Shown: positions 25,492-34,900 of the stretch, in pieces
Layout: the number at the start of each line of letters is the position of its first letter
Position numbering within the stretch: the stretch's first letter is position 1
Assembly (NCBI GenBank): GCA_040768665.1
Contig: JAXGMN010000012.1
Coordinates: 62,001-126,000 of the forward strand
DNA: 64,000 nucleotides
DNA from: JABWBD01 sp040768665
Lineage (GTDB): Bacteria; Planctomycetota; Planctomycetia; Pirellulales; Thermoguttaceae
Direction of reading: 5' to 3'
Translations under genes and position numbers: made by a program
The notes under the pieces: model-generated
Database searches by the model: none
Seen by the model: only the letters and a program-made list of their open reading frames with translations
Told to the model about the DNA's origin: nothing

Positions 25492-27651
25492 GACCAATCC
25501 CTCCTCTTCCCACACCGTCCGATACGCTCCGATCCGTTCAAAGTACTCCAGCATCCGCCGGTAGAACGGATGCCCCGCTAGCGTCGCGCTGTCTCCGATT
25601 ACCAGCAGTTTGCGACGGGCCCGCGTCAGGGCGACATTGGTTCGCCGGACATCAGCCAGAAAGCCGATTTCCCCAGCCGAGTTGGACCGTACCAGCGAGA
25701 TGACCACCGCCTCCTTCTCGCGGCCTTGAAACCCGTCGACACTGTCGATTTCCAGGGCCGGGTAGTCGATCCGCTGTCGCAGCCAGCGGACCTGCGCCGC
25801 GTAGGGAGCAATCACGGCGATGTCGCGAGCCTCCAGCCCGGCCGCCAGCAGCGCTTCCACCTTCCGGCGAACGACTTCGGCCTCGCCCCGGTTGAGCCGA
25901 CTTTCGCCGTCGGATTCGAGTTCTTCTTCAAACCCGGCTCCCGCCGTATCCATGAACTCCACGGGAGACTCCGTCAGCGGCGTGGACTGGACGTTTTCCA
26001 GGTCGATCAACCGATGGCCCCGGACGAAATCATCGGCGACCAGATCGCCATCGTAGAACTCCTCGGACGGGAAATCCATGATGGCCGCGTGCATCCGGTA
26101 CTGCACCGCCAGCCGCCGCGAGATCCGCTCTCCATAGAGGAGCATCAAACGCTCGAACATGCTTACGCTGAACCCGCCCTCGGCCGCCTCGTTGCTGACG
26201 ACCGTCGGCGGCAACTGGCAGTGGTCGCCTGCGAGCACCACGCGGCGGCACCGCAAGAGCGGAATCCAGCAGCCGGGCTCGGTGCTCTGGCTTGCTTCGT
26301 CGATCACCGCAAGATCGAACTGCCGGCCACCGAGGATATCGCCATCCAGGCCGGTCGTCGTCGCGCAGACAACGTCGGCGGTGTCGAGGATATGCTCCAC
26401 CGCCTGGGCCTCGAGCCGACGGGCGTCGGCGAGCAGGTTCTTGGCTTCCTGGCGAGTCTCTCGCCGCTGGCCGGGTGCCGGCCGCGCCCGGCGATATTGG
26501 CCCGCCTGCCGAAACAGGGCCTGGGCCTCCTTGACCAGCCGACGCGCCAGCCGCACGTCCGCATGGGTTTGAACGAGCAGATCGAGCGAATGCTCGCGGA
26601 GCTCCGGCAGCACGCGAGCCGGATGCCCCAACCGCACGGCCCGCTCGCCCTTATTCAGCAACCGCTCGAGGAGGTTGTCGACCGCCAGATTACTCGGCGC
26701 GCAGGCCAGCACCTTTTCGCCCCGCCGGACCGCGCGGCGAATCAGTTCCACCACCGCGGTCGTCTTGCCGGTGCCCGGCGGCCCGTGGATCAAAGCCACG
26801 TCTTGTGCGGCCAGCGCCAAGGCAACCGCCTCGCGCTGCGGTGCGTTCAGTCCATCGCCGAGCGGCGGCTCATCGACCGCGGGTTCAAACGACGGCACCC
26901 GGCGGCCCAGGAGAATCTCGCGAAGCTCTGCCAGGCGGTCGCCTCGCGCGGCGCGGGCGCGGTGTATCGCGGTGCGCTGCCGCTCGACCGCCGTTTCGTC
27001 GTAAGACAAGTCGATCCGCCACGCTTCATGGTCGTCCAGATCAGCCGGAATGTCCTTCACCGCGACCGACACGGAGACATCCGACCGCTCGCACACGACG
27101 CCGCGAACTCCTCCGCTCTTGGCAGCCCCTTCGGGCGACAGCAGCACGGGGCTGCCGACGCCCAGCCGTGTCCACGGCAGTGGCGGGCGGCCTCGCTTGT
27201 AAAGCTCGACGAGAAATCGTCCGCCAAGCCCGGCTTCCACTTCGGCTACGATCAGGTGCGCTAGCGTATCGCCGCTCTTTTCCGCCTCCTCGGACGATCG
27301 GTTGCGGCTCCGCTCGAGCGCCCTTTCCGCCTCGGCCCGACTCTCCAGTTCCAAGAGTCGGATCAGCCGGTCGAAATGCTCGTCGCTCTCTTCGGCTGCC
27401 GCCCCCGTCGCCCACGCATGCACTCGTTGTCCGCGCAGATCCGCCCCGTCGATTGCCTTCGCGACCCGCGACTCCCAACCATCGGGGATTTCTACTCGCG
27501 CCTGCGATCCAAACAGCTCAATCCGGCCGACGCGGCTGCGTTCAACCCCGCCCTGTTCCGCCAGGAAGTCCAGAAGATCCGACTTTGTCAACCGGCGGGG
27601 CAACCGCTCCAGAACCAAGAGTGCCATGTCTCCGATCTTCCTTTCGATCAT
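25489..27651 (-). CDS. SF1 (IGHMBP2/UPF1-like) helicase with DbpA-like N-terminal domain
   Basis: About 720 residues. The ATG at 27651 forms an ATGA overlap with the previous gene; the ATG at 27627 has AAGGA upstream and is a good alternative. Residues about 10-75 (VGRIELFGSQARVEIPDGW and LRGQRVHAWA) resemble the RRM-like RNA-binding domain found at the C-terminus of DbpA-type DEAD-box helicases. The core has motif I GPPGTGKT, motif Ia CAPSNLAVDN, motif II VIDEASQ, motif III GDHCQLPP, QYRMH, and C-terminal SVDGFQGREKEAVV and NVALTRARRKLLVIGD. These are the signature motifs of Upf1-like SF1B enzymes. It would unwind RNA or DNA using ATP in the cytoplasm; the N-terminal domain hints at structured RNA. 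Confidence 0.85.
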   Translation of the reverse strand: MIERKIGDMALLVLERLPRRLTKSDLLDFLAEQGGVERSRVGRIELFGSQARVEIPDGWESRVAKAIDGADLRGQRVHAWATGAAAEESDEHFDRLIRLLELESRAEAERALERSRNRSSEEAEKSGDTLAHLIVAEVEAGLGGRFLVELYKRGRPPLPWTRLGVGSPVLLSPEGAAKSGGVRGVVCERSDVSVSVAVKDIPADLDDHEAWRIDLSYDETAVERQRTAIHRARAARGDRLAELREILLGRRVPSFEPAVDEPPLGDGLNAPQREAVALALAAQDVALIHGPPGTGKTTAVVELIRRAVRRGEKVLACAPSNLAVDNLLERLLNKGERAVRLGHPARVLPELREHSLDLLVQTHADVRLARRLVKEAQALFRQAGQYRRARPAPGQRRETRQEAKNLLADARRLEAQAVEHILDTADVVCATTTGLDGDILGGRQFDLAVIDEASQSTEPGCWIPLLRCRRVVLAGDHCQLPPTVVSNEAAEGGFSVSMFERLMLLYGERISRRLAVQYRMHAAIMDFPSEEFYDGDLVADDFVRGHRLIDLENVQSTPLTESPVEFMDTAGAGFEEELESDGESRLNRGEAEVVRRKVEALLAAGLEARDIAVIAPYAAQVRWLRQRIDYPALEIDSVDGFQGREKEAVVISLVRSNSAGEIGFLADVRRTNVALTRARRKLLVIGDSATLAGHPFYRRMLEYFERIGAYRTVWEEEGLV

Positions 27652-28934
27652 GGCGGCAGATCGGTATTTGCAGTGCCGTCCCTGCCCGGATGGAAAAGGT
27701 TGCCCGAAAAGTGCAAGCCGCGCGGCGCATTGGGGCCGCCGGCAAGGATCACCGCGTACCGGTAGCGAGGTTCGCCGATACAGTGGACTAGATTGCCTTG
27801 TACGACAACGTCGGTCAGCGGCGGGTCGTCGGGTTGCTGGCCGCTGTCGAACCGAAAAGGCGAACGGTCGTCGCCCCAAATCCAGTGCGCGTCGCCATGG
27901 CCGAAGTCGGAGACGATGTTGCCCGTGATGACCGATCCGCCGTCGAAGTTATCGGCGTGGGCGGCGGCCCCCGGCATGAGCCCGATCGCCCACAGGCTGT
28001 TCCTCAGGAACTGGTTGCCGCTGATGAGCACGTTGCGCGACCCGTGCATCGCCTTCATGCCGATGAAGGCGTTGGCCACGATATTTTGGGAGACGATCAC
28101 GTGATCGCAGTGCAGATCGATGCCCTGGGCGGCGTTTTCGACGTGGTTGCCGAGGATGCGGGTGAGGTCGCTCGCCTCCGGGGACGTGACGATGATGGCG
28201 GATCCCTGTTGCCAGTTATCCGTGCAGCCCGCGTCCCAGGTCTCTTGGCTGACGATCGCGCCTTTCTCCGGGTTGCGCTTCACGAATTCGCCGAGCTTGT
28301 GCCTGGCCTTGGTCTCGGGCGTGGGGACGAGATTCTCCTCCAGGACGCGGTTGCACTCGATGAGGGTGCCGGTGCTTTCGCCGACGCTGATGCCGGTGCC
28401 GTCGGTGCAGCGGAACGCATAGCCCCAGTCGTCGCTGCCGGTGCGGTCGTCGATGCTCACGCGCATGTAATTGCGGACCAGGCAGCGGCTGACGCGGGCG
28501 CCCCGGCAGTTGCGCAGGGTGATCGCGGCGGAGCGTGTGCGGTTGTCGACGACGCGAACATTCTCGATCACCAGGTCGCGGCAGCCCAGTGCCAGGATGC
28601 CCTCGCAGGCGGTTTCCCATTTTCCGTCCGGCCGCGTGAGCGTCAGGTCGCGAATCTCGGCCCCCGTGGCATCTTCAACCTCGATAATCGGCTGGTCCGG
28701 ATTCTCTTGGATAATTCGTCCGGGGCCGAACAAGCCGGCACGCTCGCCTCGGATGCGGATCTTCTCCGTCACCGGGTAATCCCCCGCTGGCACAAGGATC
28801 ATCCGCCCTGGATTCGCATCCAAGGCATGCTGGATCGAGGGATAGTCCGTCACCGACAGCTCTGCCGCGCAGGCGATTGCACCGCCGTCAATGAAGATAA
28901 CAGCGAAACAAGAAGCGAAGGTTGGGAATTTCAT
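27648..28934 (-). CDS. Secreted right-handed parallel beta-helix protein
   Basis: About 428 residues from the ATG at 28934, which opens a signal peptide (MKFPTFASCFAVIFIDGGAIACA). A GTG at 28976, overlapping the previous stop, and an ATG at 28943 are alternatives. The body begins YPSIQHALDANPGRMILVPAGDYPV, the usual cap of pectate-lyase-like beta-helices. Repeated coils follow, such as IRDLTLTRPDG, VIENVRVVDNRTRSAA and ILGNHVENAAQGIDL. No catalytic set can be named. It is the middle of a minus-strand run with 4-base overlaps on both sides (kinase-like gene before, helicase after if the early start is used). Likely a polysaccharide lyase, hydrolase or binding protein. Confidence 0.75.
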   Translation of the reverse strand: MKFPTFASCFAVIFIDGGAIACAAELSVTDYPSIQHALDANPGRMILVPAGDYPVTEKIRIRGERAGLFGPGRIIQENPDQPIIEVEDATGAEIRDLTLTRPDGKWETACEGILALGCRDLVIENVRVVDNRTRSAAITLRNCRGARVSRCLVRNYMRVSIDDRTGSDDWGYAFRCTDGTGISVGESTGTLIECNRVLEENLVPTPETKARHKLGEFVKRNPEKGAIVSQETWDAGCTDNWQQGSAIIVTSPEASDLTRILGNHVENAAQGIDLHCDHVIVSQNIVANAFIGMKAMHGSRNVLISGNQFLRNSLWAIGLMPGAAAHADNFDGGSVITGNIVSDFGHGDAHWIWGDDRSPFRFDSGQQPDDPPLTDVVVQGNLVHCIGEPRYRYAVILAGGPNAPRGLHFSGNLFHPGRDGTANTDLPP

Positions 28935-28972
28935 GGCGATCATGGCAAGGCGTTGGAAGAAAAGAGGGAGGT

Positions 28973-29632
28973 TCACTCGAAAGGAGACCCCAGCGAGCGC
29001 AGCGATTCCCAGGCCAGCTCGGGCGTTGTCGTGGCGGTCACGTTCACAGTCTCGATCCGCGATCCCCGCAGGCGATACCAGTCGATCAGCGGGGCGGTCC
29101 TCGCATGATACAGTTCCAGCTTCTTGCGAACTGCCGTCGGGTCGTCATCCAGGCGGTCGCCGCGGTCGCCACCGATGTTAGAACGAATCCGCGCCGGCAC
29201 GTCCTCGGCGGAACACTCAAGTCGGACCACGGCGCGGACGTCGATCATACCATCGAGCGCCTCGGCCTGCCCGGCATGGCGAGGCAGCCCGTTGAGCACA
29301 ACCAGTGTCTTCTCGTCCACGGCACGTTCGGCAAGGAAAGACTTAAGCACCCGCTCAGCAATCGCAAAGTGCTCGTTCTCCAAGAGGGCTCCCGTCCGGA
29401 GCACGTCGGACAAGAAGGCGATGTCGTCGCTGCCAAACAGGCCGCCCGGCCCCTTTCGGACAGCCTCGCGAAGATTGGCTCCAAAGTCGAAGTGGGCGCA
29501 ACGCGTGCCGTTCAGCCCGCGCTCGTCCAAAAGCGCACCAAGCGGCGTCTTCCCCGATCCCGTCGGCCCGACGACCAGCAGAGCCGGCTGTCGGGGAGCC
29601 CTCAAGTCTGCGTGGGTGGTATCTTGCGCCAT
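28973..29632 (-). CDS. Adenylate-kinase-like P-loop nucleotide kinase
   Basis: A 219-residue protein with the P-loop GPTGSGKT at residues 22-29, FGANLREAVRKG and a hydrophobic segment ending in LNGLPRHAGQAEAL. That segment corresponds to the GFPR region of adenylate kinases. ARIRSNIGGDRGDRLDDDP and KKLELYHARTAPLIDWY match the Arg-rich lid end and C-terminal helix of that family. The true adenylate kinase usually lies with secY; this is probably a paralogue whose nucleotide is unknown. It is first in a run with the beta-helix and helicase genes, and its stop overlaps a possible GTG start of the next gene. Confidence 0.75.
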   Translation of the reverse strand: MAQDTTHADLRAPRQPALLVVGPTGSGKTPLGALLDERGLNGTRCAHFDFGANLREAVRKGPGGLFGSDDIAFLSDVLRTGALLENEHFAIAERVLKSFLAERAVDEKTLVVLNGLPRHAGQAEALDGMIDVRAVVRLECSAEDVPARIRSNIGGDRGDRLDDDPTAVRKKLELYHARTAPLIDWYRLRGSRIETVNVTATTTPELAWESLRSLGSPFE

Positions 29633-30055
29633 CGATCATCATTCCGTCGGTAAACAAGACTCTCAGGCTCGCTCGAAGCCAGTCCGTCATGAACCGAGCG
29701 GTTCGCCAATCCTGTGTTCCCGGCAGGTCCGCGCGTACGTGTCTTCCAGATGCACCGGCACGCACAAACCTCCCCGCAGCCAAAGGGGCATGACGGGCAA
29801 CGAACGTCCGACCGCGTGCGGTTCAAACCAGATGTCGAGGCTGGTGCAGCCTTCGCGTTCGACCGGCCGATAAGCAGCGGTACATCCAAGGTTTAGTCTA
29901 GGGCCGGCCCTCTGTCGGGTCAACCGCTCCGACCGCTCCGACCGCACCGCCCGCAGCGGGCGACCACGGCTGTTCTCGCCACTGCCTGTCTATTATCATA
30001 CGGGCGTGTGCCTACGCAGAAGACGATCCCTCATCCCGTGTGAACGAGGCCGATC
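29633..30055. other. Intergenic region between divergent genes with a coding remnant
   Basis: Divergent starts (29632 on minus, 30056 on plus) mean promoters of both genes probably lie here. The centre contains a 3' gene fragment described separately (29687-29880). GC-rich palindromes occur near 29950, and GTGCCTACGCA at about 30008 recurs inverted near 31540. No RNA gene was recognised. Confidence 0.45.
29687..29880 (-). pseudogene. 3' fragment of a conserved planctomycete-type protein
   Basis: In one minus frame about 60 codons read SLDIWFEPHAVGRSLPVMPL then WLRGGLCVPVHLEDTYARTC and stop at 29687. This resembles the C-terminal end of uncharacterised proteins that finish with LPxMPLWL...VPxxLExTY. 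Upstream the frame loses similarity and becomes Arg-rich, and no start with a ribosome site precedes it. It is probably the residue of a deleted gene. I am not certain of the family. Confidence 0.4.
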
Positions 30056-31417
30056 ATGAGCAAGAACAACCTGTCCCGTCGAACGTTTCTCAAAGAGGCC
30101 TCGGCCGGTACCGTGGCTGCCGTTGCCGGGGGAGCCTTGAGCGTCCACGCCGCTGGCGGCACCGCGACGCGCGCCTTGGCGGCTCTCGGCGGCAGTCCGG
30201 TGCGGACGAAGCCCTTCCCTGCCTGGCCGCCGGCGACTCCGGAGATGGAGCAATCCGTGGTCACCGCGCTTCGCTCCGGCAAATGGGGGCGTACCTTGAA
30301 AGGGGCGATGCAGGGCACTGGCCTCGTCGTCGAGTTTGAAAAACGGTTTGCCGAGCTCACGGGTGCCGCTTACTGCCTCGCGACCGGCTCATGCACGCAG
30401 TCCCTGCACACCGCGCTGCATGCGGTCGGCGTCGGAGCGGGCGACGAAGTGCTTGTCCCCCCTTGCACGTACATTGCCACGATTCAGGCAGTGTTGCTGT
30501 GTGGCGCGTTGCCCGTCTTCGTCGACGTGGATCTCGACACCTTCCAAATGGATCCCGACAAGATCGAGCCCCTCGTCAACGGCAACACGCGCGCGGCGAT
30601 GCCGGTGCATATCGGAGGCCTGCCGTGCGACATGGAGAAGATCATGGCGGTTGCGGGCAATCGCGGTCTGAAGGTCGTCGAGGACGCTGCCCAGGCCCAC
30701 CTGGCCGAATTCAAGGGCAGAAAGTGCGGCACCTTCGGCGATCTCGGATGTTTCAGCTTTCAGTCGAGCAAAACCATGGTCTGCGGGGAGGGAGGCGCGA
30801 TCGTCGGAAACGACCAGGCGCTGATCGAGCGTTGCTACATGTTCCATAACCTGGGCTTTTCCTCCCAAGGCGGAGGCGCGGGCATCGGCACGAAGTACAG
30901 GATGCACGAACTCGAGGCAGCTCTCCTCCTCCCGCAGTTTGAAACGATTGCACCACAGACGCAAATCCGAAACGAAAACGCCACCTATTTGGCTGCCCGG
31001 CTGCGAGAGATACCGGGAATCGTACCCCAGAAGCTGCACGAAGGAGCGACCAAAGGGGCGTACTACATCTATGGCTTCCGCTATCAGAAAGAGCACTTCA
31101 ACGACGCTCCGAAACAGAAGTTCCTCAGGGCATTGCGCGCCGAGAAGATCCCCTTCACCACAATGTACTTCGACGAGCTCAACAAACAGCCCTTTCTCGA
31201 CGCGGTGTTGAGTTCACCGACGTTCGAAAAAGTCTATTCCAAGGAGCGGCTCGCGGAGTATCGCGAAAAGAACCAGTGCCCGGTAAACGATCGCCTCGCG
31301 GAGGAGGGCGTCTGGCTGCCTCAATACGTATTCCTCGGCAACAAGAGCGATATGGACGACATTGCCGGTGCGTTGGCGAAGATCCACGAGCACCGAGATC
31401 AGCTCGCCAGGCTGTGA
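30056..31417 (+). CDS. Tat-exported DegT/DnrJ/EryC1/StrS-family aminotransferase
   Basis: A 453-residue protein. A twin-arginine signal (LSRRTFLKEASAG with an Ala/Gly/Val-rich core to about residue 33) precedes a full sugar-aminotransferase domain. TGSCTQSLHTALHAVGVGAGDEV, PPCTYIATIQAVL, VVEDAAQAHLA (Asp and Gln contacting PLP) and FSFQSSKTMVCGEGG, with the Schiff-base Lys, are all intact. C-terminal IYGFRYQKEHF and the substrate-facing Glu/Asn region are present. The family uses PLP and usually works in the cytoplasm on nucleotide sugars, so an export signal is odd. Planctomycetes do export related enzymes, possibly with modified roles. It stands alone. Confidence 0.85.
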   Translation: MSKNNLSRRTFLKEASAGTVAAVAGGALSVHAAGGTATRALAALGGSPVRTKPFPAWPPATPEMEQSVVTALRSGKWGRTLKGAMQGTGLVVEFEKRFAELTGAAYCLATGSCTQSLHTALHAVGVGAGDEVLVPPCTYIATIQAVLLCGALPVFVDVDLDTFQMDPDKIEPLVNGNTRAAMPVHIGGLPCDMEKIMAVAGNRGLKVVEDAAQAHLAEFKGRKCGTFGDLGCFSFQSSKTMVCGEGGAIVGNDQALIERCYMFHNLGFSSQGGGAGIGTKYRMHELEAALLLPQFETIAPQTQIRNENATYLAARLREIPGIVPQKLHEGATKGAYYIYGFRYQKEHFNDAPKQKFLRALRAEKIPFTTMYFDELNKQPFLDAVLSSPTFEKVYSKERLAEYREKNQCPVNDRLAEEGVWLPQYVFLGNKSDMDDIAGALAKIHEHRDQLARL

Positions 31418-31978
31418 CGGTAAGAGCTCAACCGGCGCGCACACACGCACGCCACCCCGCGGATGTTTTCTCAACGCTTCGCCTGGCGCAGTGCCGGAGG
31501 CGACATCTTGTCGGCCGCGACACTCCTCGTGTCACCCACTTATGCGTAGGCACGGGGAAGCTGCGAACGTTATTGACGCTGCCGAACCTATCGATTAGTC
31601 TCATCTTTGTGGTTGCAGCTCGAACGCTTATACCTCTTGATCCAAAGGGTCGATCGGTCACTTGCATTGCCAGCAGAGCGATCTTTTTGGCCGGCAGTGA
31701 CGTAGTGATCATAGCCACAGACTATTGGCCTTTCCCCATCCGTCACGCATCCGATATTGGACCGGGATTCTGCCGGTCTTGGGTGTAGATTCCCACTCCC
31801 TCGGCAAGGATAGCTTTCTGAATTTGGCCGGGAAGGTCTGACGGCTTTCCATCCGTCGCGTCGGCCTTTCCTGCGGTTCCCGGTCTTATTTCCTGCTTCG
31901 CCGCGTCTGCCAGTGTGCACAGCGCCCGAATGGCCGACCGCCTGCGAGTGGGAATACAGATAAGGAGAGACACGGCCC
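31418..31978. other. 560 bp intergenic leader region before the GH94-type gene
   Basis: No frame has coding character. Near 31541-31555 the sequence contains an inverted copy of a 15-base motif (GTGCCTACGCA.AAG) seen upstream of the aminotransferase at about 30007. Short palindromes such as GACACTCCTCGTGTC near 31523 are present. AAGGAG about 10 bases before the ATG at 31979 is the ribosome site of the next gene. The long leader may carry its promoter. Confidence 0.45.
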
Positions 31979-34900
31979 ATGCGACGCCCTGCGTCCGCCA
32001 TTTTCGCTTCGGCCACTTTGATTTTGCTGATGGCCGGCACGTACGCCGCCGTTTGCGAGGCATCTCCCCGTGTGGCACCGACCTCGATTCGCCTGGCCGA
32101 CGCTCCCGAGCAAGGCGCATTCAACATCGGAGATGCTCGCGCGGCCCTCACCCGCGTGCCGGATTCGGCCGCGGGAGCCGATCTGCTCAGGCTGGATTTC
32201 ACCGTTCCTTCGGGAACCGCAGCCGGGGTCTGGGCCAAAGTATCGCCGGACATGGTAAGCGCCGAGGTCGCCGAAATCGCGACGATGCGGTTCCAGGCCG
32301 ATTCGCCAGGTGCAACCGAGCTGGCGGCGGCTTTGGAAATCAAGGGATCCCAAGGACTCCAGCGGATCCCCTTCGTGCTGAGCCCCGGGTGGAACTCGCT
32401 GCAGGTCCCTCTCAACTGGCCGACAATTGGCAGCTTGAACGAAGCCGTCGTCACAGTCAACCGCGTCGGTGAGGGCAAACCGGTCGTCGGCGCCCTCTCC
32501 TTCGACCTGGCATTCGGCCGCTTGCCCTTCCTCGAAAAGCTGCTTGCCGCACCGCCGGCCAGGTGGGCGCTCGTCTTCTTGCTGGGCCTGATCGCTGCCT
32601 GCGTGGCCGGATTGCCGGCGCGGTTGCCCCGGCAGTCTGTCGCGCCTCGACAGATTGTCCGCGCGGTCTCGGCCAGAGTAACGGGACTCGCGGAGTTCAA
32701 ACGCGACGCAGTGCTCGGAAGCTCGGCGGTCTTCATTGTCGCACTCGGTCTGACCATTCATTACCTCGGCCGGCAAGGCGGGGCGGATCTGCCGGCGGTT
32801 CTCGCGCTTGCTGCGCGGGCGCCGTCCTCGGCCAATGGATGAAGTACGGGCTGACGGGCGAATACCTGACTCCTTCCGAGATCTTCTTCGACCTGGCTGC
32901 GACCGGATTGCTCGCCGCCTCGGCCAGTTCGCTTTCCATCCTGCATGCCCGGGGTTTGGACCGACGTCTTCCTGCTGAGCGCTCCGGTTGCCGCTGTCGC
33001 CGCAACGCTCTACCACGCGTCAAACGCCTGCCGCCTCGCTCTCGCCCGCAGACACCTCAGTCCGATTGCCGGCGTCATGATCGTCGCAACTCCCTATGTC
33101 GTGGGCAGCCTGGTGTTGCTGGAGTCGACCGATCTGTTAGAGCGGCTCGCCGGCGGGATGACCGCCGGACTCCTGGCCGGCTGGCCCGCGGTGGTCGAGA
33201 CCTTCGGCGCGATGCTGGTCGTGTTCGGTTTCAACGAGGCGGTGGCCCACGGCATTGCGCTGGCGACCGGCCGTCGCGGGGTCCGCGCCGCGCAGACCCA
33301 TCTGTGGTTGGCCGCCACGGCCGCCGCAGTGGTCGTCGCGCCTTGGATTGCCGATCTGGGCTCCGGCGCCCTGGCGGCTTCTCTGCCCTCGCCGGTCCGC
33401 TGGTTCGCCGTCGTACTGACCACGGTTCTTTCCCAGGCTGCACTGTGGGCGGAAGTCTATCTGATCACCGGGCTGGTGCTGGATGGCATTCGTGGGCAAG
33501 GGCCCTCAGCCAAATCGGTCGGTACCCATCCCGTGCAGGGCATCCGGAAGGGGTGGTCTTCAGCGGAGTCTTCATGGGGCTCCTCTATGGGATCGACCGG
33601 TTGGCCAATGCGCCGGGTGCCGCTGCGGCGATCGCCGGGCATCCGCTCGTGATCGGGATGGTCGCCGGGGCGCTGGCCTTCCCGCTCGCCAAGACGATCA
33701 TCGAGACTTTCGACGGCAGCCAGCGGTTCGCCCGCCGCGTCGCCAAGAGCTACGGCAATCCGGTTCTCTACGCTCGCGGCGCCGTCGTCGGGCTGGGCCT
33801 GGCGTACGCGTTCACGCACGCGATCGCCGGGATGGAAACCTGGCAACGGGCGGAGTTCGGGTTCGGCGTCGGGGTGGCGGCGATGGCCGGCGTCAGCCTG
33901 CTGCGCGACGCCCTTGGATCCTTCCGCGGTCGTGGAAGACTGCAGTCCTGGCGTGTTTATTCCGTCCAGGCCGTTCTCGGAGGCCTGGTCGGCGCCGGCC
34001 TGGGATTCTACCTCGATGCCTCGCAGGTATCCGTTGTCGCCGCCAAGTTTCATCGTTATCTCGGCGCGGGAGAGTCGCCGCAGGTATTCGAGGTGTATCC
34101 GCTTCTGAGCAAATGGGGCTACATCAACCTGGGCCGGGTCACCGGCGGTGTGAATCTGCTGTTTGCCGAGGCGCTGGCGGGGGTCATCAGTTGGTCGATC
34201 CCGGCGTGGCTCTTCGCCCTCAACCGCACCTTCATGTCGGCCTACTTCCGCCGGGAAACCGCGCCGATCGCCGCGTTGTTCACCAAGGAGGGATTCCTCC
34301 TGTTGGTTCGCAATATGATCGAGGTGCTCCGCTGGGGGCTCTGGATGTCGCCGATCATCGCTTCCTTTCTCCGCCCGGTCGGAGATCCCACCTGGTACAA
34401 CCAGGACGGCGCCGTCCGGACCGTGGTCGCCATTTTCCAGGAAGCCACGATGACGCCCGAGGTCTTCCGCGCCTGGAGTCTCGCGATGTTCGTCTACCTC
34501 CTGGCGTACGACTGGGTGCGGATCCTCATCTGGGTCGACCACATGGGCCTCCGCGTCGCCACGCTGGTGAACCTCAGTTTTCTCGGCATGGACAAGCTGG
34601 ATCGCCGCCTGGCTCGCTTTCTCGGTCCGGCGGCCACCGCCGCCTGCATCCCTGAGAGCGTCAAGCGGTTTGCCACCTGGGCGCCTCTATTGATCCCGTT
34701 CTACATTCCCATGGGCCGCGACTGGGACTACGCCTGGGGGCGGGCGGAATCGATCAACGCGGCATCGGCCGGAGGAGGGCTTGTGGCAGGATTCATCGCT
34801 CTGCCGCTGGCTCAGAGCGTGCTCCTCGCAGGCATCGCCGTCGCCGTGAGCACGGGCGTGTTTGCTGGGTTCCGCCGTGTCCGGAGGCGCGCGGCGCCGC

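Noticed and set aside
31418..31978. Small RNA or gene in the long leader
   Set aside because: No conserved frame, no tRNA-like fold and only short palindromes were seen, so no feature beyond the gap was claimed.
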